19,092 nucleotides of DNA from CBDCWA01 sp046048295 (GTDB lineage Bacteria > Pseudomonadota > Alphaproteobacteria > Rhizobiales > Hyphomicrobiaceae). The translations under genes and the position numbers were made by a program. Shown piece after piece: positions 1 through 7,128 of this stretch (position 1 is the stretch's first letter; each line of letters begins with the position of its first letter). The notes beneath the pieces were generated by a model. It searched no databases. It was not told the origin of the DNA and saw only the letters and a list, made by a program, of their open reading frames with translations. The DNA lies in assembly GCA_046048295.1 (NCBI GenBank), contig JBJOGJ010000052.1, positions 1 to 19,092 on the forward strand, given 5' to 3'.

Positions 1-2
1 CA

Positions 3-200
3 GCAATGTTCGGGCGGCTTGACGCCCTGCCGGTTCCGCTCTTCGTGCTCGCCGCAGGCATGGGCGTCATGACGGTTCCCGGCACTTGGGCGGCGCGCTG
101 GATCGTCGAGCGCACCGACCTGCGGATACACACGTTGCTGATCGAGGTGCTGATCGTGCTTGGCGGGCTTTCGATGATCCTGTCGGCGCTGTTCTTCTGA
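3..200 (+). CDS. C-terminal fragment of a TauE/SafE-like (TSUP) membrane transporter
   Basis: The frame is open to the left window edge, so this is the 3' end of a gene cut by the window; an internal ATG lies at 6. The roughly 65 visible residues are strongly hydrophobic and form two likely membrane helices: one around PVPLFVLAAGMGVMTVPG and one around LIEVLIVLGGLSMILSALFF. Between them is a short charged stretch (RWIVERTDLRIH). This helix, basic loop, helix pattern with a terminal small-residue helix resembles the end of TSUP (sulfite/sulfonate exporter TauE/SafE) proteins, which have about eight helices. The match is by general appearance only, because the family is defined mainly by parts not visible here. 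It ends 6 bp before the convergent stop codon of the MmgE/PrpD gene. Any other small polytopic permease is possible. Confidence 0.55.
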   Translation, partial: AMFGRLDALPVPLFVLAAGMGVMTVPGTWAARWIVERTDLRIHTLLIEVLIVLGGLSMILSALFF

Positions 201-206
201 TCGCCC

Positions 207-1592
207 TCAGCCGCGGAACTCGCCGAGCCGTTTCAGATCGGGCAGTGCAAAGATTTCGCCGGCGAACGTCTCGAAGGCGTTGGCCTTGGCCGCGCTCCAC
301 CCGCCGAACGCAGCATTGGCCCGGTACTTGTTGGCGATCTCGGCATCGTCCAGCGGCTCGCGGACGCCCCCCCTGAGGTGAGGTTGCGTTGTCGTCAACT
401 GCCGCCCATCGCCGAGTGTAACAGTAAGCTCTCCAGTGTAGTTGTCCGGATATTCGTTGTCCGGGTCGATCTCGTAGCGCACCTTTCTGGAGAGTGCGAG
501 GACATCGCCCTCCTTGATGCTTTCGTCCGTATATTCCGCGAGCCCGGCTGCACCGTTGATGAGGCCGATGGCGATGCCGTAGGGGCAGGAGAACTTGGCC
601 GAATATGAAGTCGACGGAACGGCCTTTTCGGCCCGAGGCTCCCAGAGCCGGTGTACCGTGCCCTCACCGACCTTGGCGACGATCTCGCGAACATCTTCCG
701 CCCGCACCCCGTCGCGCCTCAGCTTTATGGCGCAGTCGATGAAGGGTTGGATCATCGTCCCGCAGGCGTAGGGCTTGAAGGCGAGGCGCGAAACGTTCCA
801 GTCTGCACCGAGGTCGCGCGTGATCTTTCCATAGTCCTTCTCGATATCGGGCACCGCGAAGGCGACGAAGAAGCCGTGCACGCCGTCGAATACTGTCCGT
901 GGCCCCGTGAAGCCGTGCTGCGCGAGGCGCGCCGCCTTGATGCCGGCCTGTGCCGCCCAGCCTGGATGCAGGCGCTTGTTCCACGTTCCCTCGGCCAGAT
1001 ACTCGATGATGCCCGAAGCCATGCTGCCGGCGATGCCCAGTGCCCAGACCATCTGCTGCTTGTCGAGCTTCAGCGCCGCCGCAACGCCCGCCGCCGCTCC
1101 CATCGCACCGCACACTGCCGTCGGATGGAAGGCCGCGCGGTGGATGGCGGTCGGCGCAACGATCCCAAGCCGGCAGGCGAGTTCGCCGCCGACCGCCATG
1201 CCACGCAGCACGTCAGCGCCCGATGCACCATAGGCTTCGCCCGCTGCAAGCACTGCTGGCACGATAGCCGATCCGACATGCACCGGCGTTCCTTCGAAGG
1301 TATCGTCGAAGTCCTCGCCATGTGTCGCCGTGCCATTGATCAGTGCTGCCTCTCCCGGCACCAGTCCACCGGCGTGACCGATGGCTGTGCAGGCTCCGCT
1401 CCCCTCTTTCGCAGCGACGACGGCACGGACATAGTCCGTATCGCGGGCTGCGACCATCAAGCCACCGGTGTCGAGGACGGTACGTGACAGGGTCGCGCGG
1501 ACACTGCCGGGAATTGCGCTCGACTCCAGGCCGGCAGCCCACTCGGAGAAGGTTTCCGCGGCAGCGGTCGTGATTGCTTCGTGACGAGCCAT
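207..1592 (-). CDS. MmgE/PrpD family protein (2-methylcitrate dehydratase-like)
   Basis: The product is 461 residues, a normal length for MmgE/PrpD proteins (about 450-490). Hallmarks are the early helical segment with LINGTATHGEDFDDTFEG, where the His-Gly-Glu-Asp-Phe-Asp-Asp run is typical of the family, then HPTAVCGAMGAAAG, and LHPGWAAQAGIKAARLA in the middle. The C-terminal lid domain contains FKPYACGTMIQPFIDCA. Family members dehydrate 2-methylcitrate, cis-aconitate or related hydroxy-di/tricarboxylates, and many have no assigned substrate. No prpB or prpC lies nearby, so methylcitrate is not the obvious substrate. I chose the ATG at 1592 because GAGGAA sits 9 nt upstream; an in-frame TTG at 1637 would add 15 residues but lacks a good ribosome site. 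The unknown 90-residue gene lies 120 bp upstream on the same strand and may share its transcript. Family is confident, substrate is not. Confidence 0.9.
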   Translation of the reverse strand: MARHEAITTAAAETFSEWAAGLESSAIPGSVRATLSRTVLDTGGLMVAARDTDYVRAVVAAKEGSGACTAIGHAGGLVPGEAALINGTATHGEDFDDTFEGTPVHVGSAIVPAVLAAGEAYGASGADVLRGMAVGGELACRLGIVAPTAIHRAAFHPTAVCGAMGAAAGVAAALKLDKQQMVWALGIAGSMASGIIEYLAEGTWNKRLHPGWAAQAGIKAARLAQHGFTGPRTVFDGVHGFFVAFAVPDIEKDYGKITRDLGADWNVSRLAFKPYACGTMIQPFIDCAIKLRRDGVRAEDVREIVAKVGEGTVHRLWEPRAEKAVPSTSYSAKFSCPYGIAIGLINGAAGLAEYTDESIKEGDVLALSRKVRYEIDPDNEYPDNYTGELTVTLGDGRQLTTTQPHLRGGVREPLDDAEIANKYRANAAFGGWSAAKANAFETFAGEIFALPDLKRLGEFRG

Positions 1593-1712
1593 GCGATTGA
1601 GTTCCTCGAACAGGTGACCATCGGATGACGCGTTCAATAATACGGATACGGCATCGGCGGAAGCCCGAACAACCGGCGGCCACGATACGGCCGATGTCTG
1701 GCCGAACCGGTG

Positions 1713-1985
1713 TCAGCCTTGGTTCACGTTGGTCTTCACAAGGAAGTCGAACGCCTGGCTCTCGAGTTCGCGGAGATCCACGTGCTCCCCCTCGACGAGG
1801 CAATCGGCGAGCCAGGCATGCTCCATGCGCTCGGCGACGTTGTCGATAACGACCGAGTGTACGGAATTTCCGGCTTTCAGGATCTTGAGCGTCAGTTGCT
1901 CGCCCTCCAACGCAGCGACGATCTCGATATCGGTACCGTCCAACTGCATGGTCTTCGAAAGGGTAGTCTCTGCATTATCCGGCAA
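1713..1985 (-). CDS. Hypothetical 90-aa protein upstream of the MmgE/PrpD gene
   Basis: I do not recognise this family. The start is taken as TTG at 1985 because GGAGG lies 7 nt upstream, a much better ribosome site than any ATG in the frame has; an internal ATG at 1949 would give 78 residues. The product is acidic and soluble, with no signal peptide or membrane helix. It has a beta-rich middle (TDIEIVAALEGEQLTLKILK) followed by a likely helix (VAERMEHAWLADCLVEGEHV). It reads as a small alpha/beta domain. Codon third positions are GC-rich like the neighbours, which supports real coding. Its position 120 bp before the MmgE/PrpD gene on the same strand suggests a shared transcript. It could be a small accessory or regulatory protein for that enzyme, but this is inference only. 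Confidence 0.65.
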   Translation of the reverse strand: MPDNAETTLSKTMQLDGTDIEIVAALEGEQLTLKILKAGNSVHSVVIDNVAERMEHAWLADCLVEGEHVDLRELESQAFDFLVKTNVNQG

Positions 1986-2128
1986 ATGATATCCTCCGTT
2001 GAGGCAACGCAAGTATATGCCCTGTCGCCTCGAGCCGGGTCTGCCCGGCATTGAGTACATGACGCGGGCTCCCGCCGCGGCGCTGGCCTGCGGTGGTCGT
2101 GATGAAGAAGTCGGAAACTCGTTGGTTC

Positions 2129-2158
2129 GCGGCCGCTGCTAGTTGCTGCTGCGGCCGC
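2129..2158. repeat. Paired GCGGCCGC octamers able to form a hairpin
   Basis: Two perfect GCGGCCGC octamers (2129-2136 and 2151-2158) flank a 14-nt spacer. Because the octamer is itself palindromic, the pair is both a direct and an inverted repeat and could form an 8-bp stem. No T-run follows on either strand, so a terminator is not supported. In DNA this GC-rich it may have no function. Confidence 0.4.
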
Positions 2159-2425
2159 TCTGCTTGGCCCCCGCCCGGGAGCGAGGGCCGCTTAAACTGC
2201 TCGGTGGCGTCATGCTCCCTCCTGGTTTGCGCTGTTGGCGATCGGCTGTCGGATTTGCGTTCGGCGCGCGAAGCGCTCCCGACTGCGCGGCACTGCACCG
2301 AATGAACGGCAGGCACCGCAAGCACCGACAACGTAAGGATGCAGCCTGAGCGTTGGCGATGTCAAGCCTTGTACCGGGAGGCGAGGAGCACAACGTCTAA
2401 GGCGTCGCGGCATTTCTGATCTGGC

Positions 2426-2437
2426 AACCGGCCGGTT
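2426..2437. promoter_or_regulatory. 12-bp palindrome AACCGGCCGGTT, possible arginase operator
   Basis: This perfect palindrome is 45 bp upstream of the chosen arginase start, in the zone where a promoter-proximal operator would lie. No regulator gene is adjacent, and the sequence matches no operator I can name. The assignment rests on symmetry and position only. Confidence 0.3.
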
Positions 2438-2482
2438 TGTCGTTCGGTTCGCAGCCCACTTCGAATGAATCGCGAGGACACG

Positions 2483-3400
2483 ATGGACCGCAAGCGGACG
2501 TTGGCAGTCATTGCCGTTCATTCCGGCGCCGGCGCCGGCGACATGCGCACGTCCGAAGGGCCGCGCGCGCTGTTCCGGGCTGGCCTCGTTCGAACCCTGT
2601 CCGACGCCGACTATGTCATCGAAAGACATGATATTGCACGCGATGCCTGGTGTCCGGATGCTGCAACTCTGCCATTCTCCGGCCGCCTCCTTCGCGTTGT
2701 CGAGGTGGCCGGAGAAGTTGCGCGACTGTTGCAGGAAACCGTGGGCTCAGGCCGCCGCTTCCTCGTGCTCGGCGGCGACCACTCCATTGCGGTCGGCACG
2801 TGGTCTGGCGTGCGCAATGCCTATCCTGATGGGCGCGGGCCGGGACTCCTGTGGTTCGACGCGCATCTCGATTCGCATGTTCCCGCGACCACGCCGAGCG
2901 GCAACCTTCACGGCATGCCGATCGCACATCTGCTTGGTCATGGCGTCGCGGAGTTGACCGATCTCTCTGAGCACGGTCCCGCAATCGACTCCGAACGCCT
3001 TGCCATAATCGGTGTTCGGAGTTTTGAGCCAGAGGAGCCTGTGCTGTTGGGCAGGCAAGGCGTGCGGATATATGACATGACCGAGGTCCGCAGCCGCGGT
3101 GCGGATATGGTCGCCGACGAAGCGATCGCGCGCGTGAACGGCGCCGCCGGCTTCGGCGTATCCATTGATCTCGATTGCATCGACCCCGCTCTTGCCCCGG
3201 GCGTCGGATCGCCGGTGACCGACGGCTTCTCGGAAGCGGAGTTTATGACCATGATGCGCAGCATCGGCAGTTGCCCTGGCTTCATGGGTGCCGAGATCGT
3301 CGAGTACAACCCGGCTCGTGACCAGGACGGCAGGACGGGGCGTCTTGCGCTTCGGATCATCGCGACGCTGTTTGCCGCTGCGCCTGATGCCTCTGCATGA
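2483..3400 (+). CDS. rocF: Arginase (ureohydrolase family)
   Basis: The 305-residue product hydrolyses L-arginine to ornithine and urea in the cytoplasm. All six manganese ligands of the ureohydrolase fold are visible: His100 in GGDHS, Asp126, His128 and Asp130 in DAHLD, and Asp229 and Asp231 in SIDLDCIDP. The arginase-type substrate loop SGNLHGMP (139-146) follows the metal motif and favours arginase over agmatinase or guanidinobutyrase. Glu274 in VEYNP matches the guanidinium-binding Glu region. The ATG at 2483 is preferred because GAGGA lies just upstream; the in-frame ATG at 2465 would add six residues with no clear ribosome site. The gene converges on the ALDH7 gene with only 18 bp between stop codons. 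Ornithine aminotransferase beyond it would take the product. A related guanidino substrate cannot be fully excluded. Confidence 0.9.
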   Translation: MDRKRTLAVIAVHSGAGAGDMRTSEGPRALFRAGLVRTLSDADYVIERHDIARDAWCPDAATLPFSGRLLRVVEVAGEVARLLQETVGSGRRFLVLGGDHSIAVGTWSGVRNAYPDGRGPGLLWFDAHLDSHVPATTPSGNLHGMPIAHLLGHGVAELTDLSEHGPAIDSERLAIIGVRSFEPEEPVLLGRQGVRIYDMTEVRSRGADMVADEAIARVNGAAGFGVSIDLDCIDPALAPGVGSPVTDGFSEAEFMTMMRSIGSCPGFMGAEIVEYNPARDQDGRTGRLALRIIATLFAAAPDASA

Positions 3401-3418
3401 TGGCGAGCACGACCTGTT

Positions 3419-4960
3419 CTATTCGACGTCGAAACTCACGCCCTGGGCAAGCGGCAGGCTCTCGCCGTAGTTGATGGTGTTCGTCGCGCGGCGCATATAG
3501 CCCTTCCAGGCGTCCGACCCAGCTTCGCGTCCGCCGCCCGTTTCCTTCTCGCCGCCGAATGCGCCGCCGATTTCGGCGCCCGATGGTCCAATGTTCACGT
3601 TGGCGATGCCGCAGTCGCTTCCGCTGGCCGACAGGAATCTCTCGGCCTCGCGCATGTCGTCGGTGAAGATCGAGGACGAAAGGCCTTGCGGTACGTCGTT
3701 GTTGAGTGCAATCGCCTCCTCGAGCGTGTCGTAGCGCAGCACATAGAGGATCGGCGCGAACGTCTCTCTTCGGACGAGTTCTGATTGCCTTGGCATCTCG
3801 ACGAGTGCCGGAGCCACGTAGTGTGCCTGCGGATGCGTCTCGTGCAGCACGCGCTGCCCGCCTGTTATGACGGCGACCTCTGCGGTCGCTGCGACAAGAG
3901 CATCCTGCATCGCCCCACATGCCGCCGCATCGATCAGCGGGCCGACGAGCGTCTGCTCATCGCGCGGATCGCCGATGCTGACACGCCCATACACTGATCG
4001 TAGCCGCGCTAGGAATTCGTCGTAGATCGAGTTGTGCACGATCAACCGCCGCAGCGTCGTACACCGCTGGCCTGCCGTACCCATGGCGGAGAATGCGACA
4101 GCCCGCAGCGCAACATCCAGTCTGGCGCTCGGGGCGACGATCGCCGCGTTGTTGCCGCCGAGTTCCAGGATCGAGCGTGCGAACCGGAGAGCCAGGCGTT
4201 CCCCGACCTGGCGCCCCATTGCCGTCGATCCGGTGGCCGAGACGAGCGGGACGCGCCGGTCGTCGACGAGAATTTGGCCGGTCTCTCGACCGCCGATGAG
4301 GAGCACGGAAAGGGCGTCCGGCGCCTCGGGCGTCCGTGCCCGCGCCTTCTCGAATATCGCCTGGACGCAGAGTGCCGCAAGCAACCCTTTCTCCGATGGC
4401 TTCCAAACAACGCTGTTGCCGCAGACGAGTGCCAGTGCTGCATTCCAGGACCACACTGCCACTGGAAAATTGAATGCCGTGATGATCCCTGTCGGACCGA
4501 GCGGATGCCACGTCTCCATCATGCGGTGATCGCGACGCTCGCTGGCGATCGTCCGGCCGTAGAGTTGCCGCGAAAGTCCGACTGCGAACTCTGATATGTC
4601 GATCATCTCCTGCACTTCGCCCAGTGCCTCGGAACGGATCTTGCCGGTCTCCATCGTGACGATGGCTGCAAGATCGTCCTTGGCCGCGCGCAGTTCTTCC
4701 GCCAGGTTCCGCACCAGGATGCCCCGTCGCGGAGCAGGCACCGTGCGCCAGGTGGAGAACGCGTCTGCCGCAGCAGAGATGAGCGCTTCAGCTTCCTGGA
4801 CCGTCGTCTCGGCGATGTTGCAGATCGTCTCGCCGGTGATGGGCGAGCGGGCACGCGCGACGCCATCGCCGGAAAGCGCTTGCTCAGCAACTCCGAGCCG
4901 CCGGCAGATGTCGAGCGCATCCTGCTTCACCGGGCCGCCAATTGCGCGTAGTGCCGCCAT
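3419..4960 (-). CDS. ALDH7-type aldehyde dehydrogenase (aminoadipate/glutamate semialdehyde type)
   Basis: The 513-residue NAD-dependent aldehyde dehydrogenase has Asn164 in FNFP, Lys187 in KPSE, general base Glu266 in ELGG and nucleophile Cys300 in GTAGQRC. The pattern GQRCTTLRRL, the stretch GLSSSIFT and the C-terminal run FGGEKETGGGREAGSDAWK are signatures of ALDH7, the antiquitin/alpha-aminoadipate semialdehyde dehydrogenase group (AmaB/PcD in bacteria). The known reaction is oxidation of L-2-aminoadipate 6-semialdehyde in lysine breakdown. No lysine genes are present here; arginase and ornithine aminotransferase flank it, so I infer that it oxidises glutamate 5-semialdehyde, one carbon shorter, to glutamate. 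The start at 4960 has AAGGA 7 nt upstream; an earlier in-frame start at 5014 would run into the promoter region of rocD. It is divergent from rocD, with 155 bp between starts. Confidence 0.9.
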   Translation of the reverse strand: MAALRAIGGPVKQDALDICRRLGVAEQALSGDGVARARSPITGETICNIAETTVQEAEALISAAADAFSTWRTVPAPRRGILVRNLAEELRAAKDDLAAIVTMETGKIRSEALGEVQEMIDISEFAVGLSRQLYGRTIASERRDHRMMETWHPLGPTGIITAFNFPVAVWSWNAALALVCGNSVVWKPSEKGLLAALCVQAIFEKARARTPEAPDALSVLLIGGRETGQILVDDRRVPLVSATGSTAMGRQVGERLALRFARSILELGGNNAAIVAPSARLDVALRAVAFSAMGTAGQRCTTLRRLIVHNSIYDEFLARLRSVYGRVSIGDPRDEQTLVGPLIDAAACGAMQDALVAATAEVAVITGGQRVLHETHPQAHYVAPALVEMPRQSELVRRETFAPILYVLRYDTLEEAIALNNDVPQGLSSSIFTDDMREAERFLSASGSDCGIANVNIGPSGAEIGGAFGGEKETGGGREAGSDAWKGYMRRATNTINYGESLPLAQGVSFDVE

Positions 4961-4987
4961 TCTGTCGTCCTTCCATGGTGGCAGTGT

Positions 4988-5009
4988 CCAATCGTTATAT
5001 GAGCATTGG
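4988..5009. promoter_or_regulatory. Inverted repeat CCAAT-N12-ATTGG between ALDH7 and rocD
   Basis: CCAAT (4988-4992) and ATTGG (5005-5009) are perfect inverted arms around an AT-rich centre with ATAT at the axis. The element lies in the 155-bp divergent promoter region, 28 bp from the ALDH7 start and 106 bp from the rocD start. The size and spacing suit an Lrp- or LysR-type regulator, both common for arginine/ornithine catabolism. No such regulator gene is in the window, so this is a candidate only. Confidence 0.3.
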
Positions 5010-5115
5010 CGCAAGCGGACGCAAACCCGCGCACGTCATCGAGCCTTGTAGTCCAACGCGCTGCTGCCCATGTCTCATCAGGTGCTCGTCTTGTGCGGCA
5101 CGAAGGGTATCGGTC

Positions 5116-6312
5116 ATGATTGAGCAAATTCGCAACGGCAAGCATCTGGCAGCCAACTACGCGCCTTTGCCCGTTGTCGCGGATCGCGCCGAGGGCGTCT
5201 GGGTGTGGGACCGTGAGGGCCGCAAGTATCTCGACATGCTTGGCGCCTACTCCGCCGTCAGCTTCGGCCACAGCCATCCGGTTCTGGTCGAGGCGCTTCG
5301 CCGGCAGGCCTCCCGCCTCGATACGGTTTCGCGAGCCATCCAGACGGATATTCTCGGAAAATTCATCGATCGCGCCTGTGAGTTGACGGGTTATGCGCGT
5401 GGCCTGCCCATGAATACCGGCGCTGAGGCCGTCGAGACCGCCATCAAGGCGGCGCGCAGATGGGGATACGAGGTCAAGGGCATACCGGACGACAAAGCCG
5501 AGATCATCTGTTGTGCCGGCAATTTCCACGGCCGCACCATCGCGGCGACCGCAATGTCGACCGTGCCGGCCTATCGGTCGGGATTCGGGCCATTCCCGCC
5601 GGGTTTCGTCACTGTTCCATTTGGCGATGCGAAGTCATTGGCTGCGGCGATCACGCCCAATACGGCGGCGTTTCTTGTCGAGCCAATCCAGGGGGAGGGC
5701 GGCATTGGCGTGCCGCCGCCTGGTTACCTCGCCGACGCCGCCCGCATCTGCCGCGACAACGGCGTATTGTTCATCGCCGATGAAGTCCAGTCCGGGCTGG
5801 GCCGCACAGGCCATGTCCTCGCGTCATGGCACGAGAATGTGAAGCCTGATGCCGTCACGCTCGGAAAAGCGCTCGGCGGAGGACTTGTCCCGGTTTCGCT
5901 TTTTCTTGCCGGCCCTGAAATCATGGAAGTGATGCGCGCCGGCGAGCATGGCAGCACCTTCGGCGGCAACCCGATTGCTGCCGCCGTCGGCTACGAGGCG
6001 CTTGGCCTGCTCCAGGAATATGAACTCTGCCGCCGCGCCAGCGAGGCCGGCGAACACCTCTTCATGCGCCTGCGAAGGATGTCGGCGCCGCTCATCAAGG
6101 AGGTGCGTGGCCGTGGTCTGTTCGCCGGCATCGAGATCGACCGGGCACATGCATCTGCGGCCGACGTTGTGCTCGCGTTCGCGTCTGAGGGTGTGCTCGC
6201 CAAGGAGACACATCGCAACACCGTACGGCTCGCTCCGCCACTGACGATTTCTCTCGATGAACTCGACTACGGTCTGGATCGGATCGAGAAAGCTCTTGCC
6301 ACGTTGTCCTAG
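5116..6312 (+). CDS. rocD: Ornithine aminotransferase (class III PLP aminotransferase)
   Basis: The 398-residue PLP enzyme transfers the delta-amino group of ornithine to 2-oxoglutarate, giving glutamate 5-semialdehyde. Length matches bacterial ornithine aminotransferases (about 400). Motifs in order: NTGAEAVETA (100-109) for the phosphate-binding region, NFHGRT (136-141), VEPIQGEGG (188-196), ADEVQSGLGRTG (221-232) with the PLP-nitrogen Asp222, and the Schiff-base lysine Lys251 in LGKALGGG. STFGGNP follows. NTGAEAVETA and EVQSGLGRTG are more typical of ornithine than of acetylornithine or GABA aminotransferases. The ATG at 5116 has GAAGGG at usual distance and gives the family's normal N-terminus; the frame is open further upstream, but that would overlap the divergent ALDH7 start. 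With arginase and ALDH7 it makes a route from arginine to glutamate. Confidence 0.92.
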   Translation: MIEQIRNGKHLAANYAPLPVVADRAEGVWVWDREGRKYLDMLGAYSAVSFGHSHPVLVEALRRQASRLDTVSRAIQTDILGKFIDRACELTGYARGLPMNTGAEAVETAIKAARRWGYEVKGIPDDKAEIICCAGNFHGRTIAATAMSTVPAYRSGFGPFPPGFVTVPFGDAKSLAAAITPNTAAFLVEPIQGEGGIGVPPPGYLADAARICRDNGVLFIADEVQSGLGRTGHVLASWHENVKPDAVTLGKALGGGLVPVSLFLAGPEIMEVMRAGEHGSTFGGNPIAAAVGYEALGLLQEYELCRRASEAGEHLFMRLRRMSAPLIKEVRGRGLFAGIEIDRAHASAADVVLAFASEGVLAKETHRNTVRLAPPLTISLDELDYGLDRIEKALATLS

Positions 6313-6334
6313 CCGGCAATGCAGATTGCTGCTT

Positions 6335-6349
6335 GCGGGGACTGCCCGC
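6335..6349. terminator. Short GC hairpin between convergent rocD and methyltransferase genes
   Basis: GCGGG and CCCGC arms with a 5-nt loop lie in the 62-bp gap between two convergent stop codons. The place is right for a bidirectional terminator, but no T-run follows on either strand, so intrinsic termination would be weak. Confidence 0.3.
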
Positions 6350-6374
6350 CAAACCAGATGTCAGCCCCGGAACG

Positions 6375-7022
6375 CTAGCGCACCTTGCGCATCAGCGCGA
6401 CGTTGGGTGCCGGAAATTCGCATGACAATCCGCGCGCTGCTGCAATGACCGTGAAGGTCTCCGGCGCATAGAACACGATATGGGTCGGGTCGCGGTGATA
6501 ATACCAGCCGGCGAACGCGGCATCCTCCGGCAGGAAGGATGTCATGACGCCGAGCCATCCGCCAGCCGCGAGCAATCGCTCGAGCCGGTCGAATTCCTCC
6601 GCTGGCGTCTGGAAATGTTCTGCCACCTCGGTGCACGTGATGAAGTCGTAGGTCGCCTTGAGTGGTGCCGGATCCGGTGCGAAGAACGGATCCCAGACCT
6701 GCATCTCGTGGCCTGCTTCCCGCAGCATGGCCGCGAGTGCGGGACCCGGTCCACATCCATAGTCGAGCCCGTGCGAACCGGGCGCGACCCGTTCGAGCAT
6801 TGGGTCTGCCAGGCGCGAGAGGAAGCGCCGGTAGCCTGCATCGCTTGGATCGTTCTCGTGTGTGAGGTAGTGGCGGATTGCCGCCTTGTCGCTCAGGTGG
6901 TGAGCGGAATCGACATGGACGCCGTGACAGGTGCTGCAGCGGAAATACCGGCGCTCGCTGATCTCTGCGTAGGGGGTCGAACTGCGTGACCGGCATATCG
7001 GACATTTCCCCGCTTCGGACAT
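6375..7022 (-). CDS. Class I SAM-dependent methyltransferase with N-terminal zinc ribbon
   Basis: The 215-residue protein starts with a CxxC-X18-CxxC zinc ribbon (Cys7, Cys10, Cys29, Cys32), followed by a Rossmann-type methyltransferase core. Motif I is GLDYGCGPGP (85-94). The acidic post-I position is probably Asp111 in VWDPFF, and TEVAEH (131-136) is the motif IV region. The later stretch YYHRDPTHIVFY is common in the Methyltransf_23 group of uncharacterised methyltransferases, where a zinc ribbon at the head is also frequent. The substrate cannot be told from sequence. It stands alone: convergent with rocD and divergent from the Crp/Fnr regulator, with a 106-bp shared promoter region containing a perfect inverted repeat. 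The start at 7022 has a loosely placed GAGGGA about 11 nt upstream. Confidence 0.85.
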   Translation of the reverse strand: MSEAGKCPICRSRSSTPYAEISERRYFRCSTCHGVHVDSAHHLSDKAAIRHYLTHENDPSDAGYRRFLSRLADPMLERVAPGSHGLDYGCGPGPALAAMLREAGHEMQVWDPFFAPDPAPLKATYDFITCTEVAEHFQTPAEEFDRLERLLAAGGWLGVMTSFLPEDAAFAGWYYHRDPTHIVFYAPETFTVIAAARGLSCEFPAPNVALMRKVR

Positions 7023-7059
7023 TGCCCGATGTTTCCCTCACAGCCGCGTCGCAATTCTG

Positions 7060-7076
7060 GACTACCAGGAGTAGTC
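7060..7076. promoter_or_regulatory. Perfect inverted repeat GACTAC-N5-GTAGTC in the divergent promoter region
   Basis: Two perfect 6-bp arms are separated by CAGGA, 53 bp before the Crp/Fnr start and 38 bp before the methyltransferase start. It may be an operator controlling one or both genes. It differs from the TGTGA-type dyad ahead of the dioxygenase gene, so if it is bound, a different protein may bind it. Confidence 0.4.
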
Positions 7077-7128
7077 TTCTTGCTCCACATTCTTTGGTGA
7101 CACAACTTCTGCATGGGCGGTGTGCGAC

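Larger units (their letters stand above)
1986..2482. other. 497-bp non-coding divergent region before arginase
   Basis: No convincing gene is visible. The open frames here are Arg/Ser/Pro-rich and low-complexity, without ribosome sites, as expected for shadows in GC-rich DNA. The region separates two divergent genes and should hold both promoters. On the reverse strand a TATACT hexamer (about 2012-2017) could be the -10 of the small hypothetical gene, but no good -35 goes with it. Structured elements are a GCCGGG/CCCGGC hairpin (2034-2049), paired GCGGCCGC octamers (2129-2158) and a 12-bp palindrome (2426-2437). Confidence 0.5.

Noticed and set aside
207..1592. prpD of a methylcitrate pathway
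   Set aside because: No prpB or prpC neighbour is present, and the family includes many enzymes with other substrates, so only the family name is given.
2093..2349. Short open frames in the gap before arginase as possible small genes
   Set aside because: Arg/Ser/Cys-rich products in several frames at once, no ribosome sites and no family likeness.
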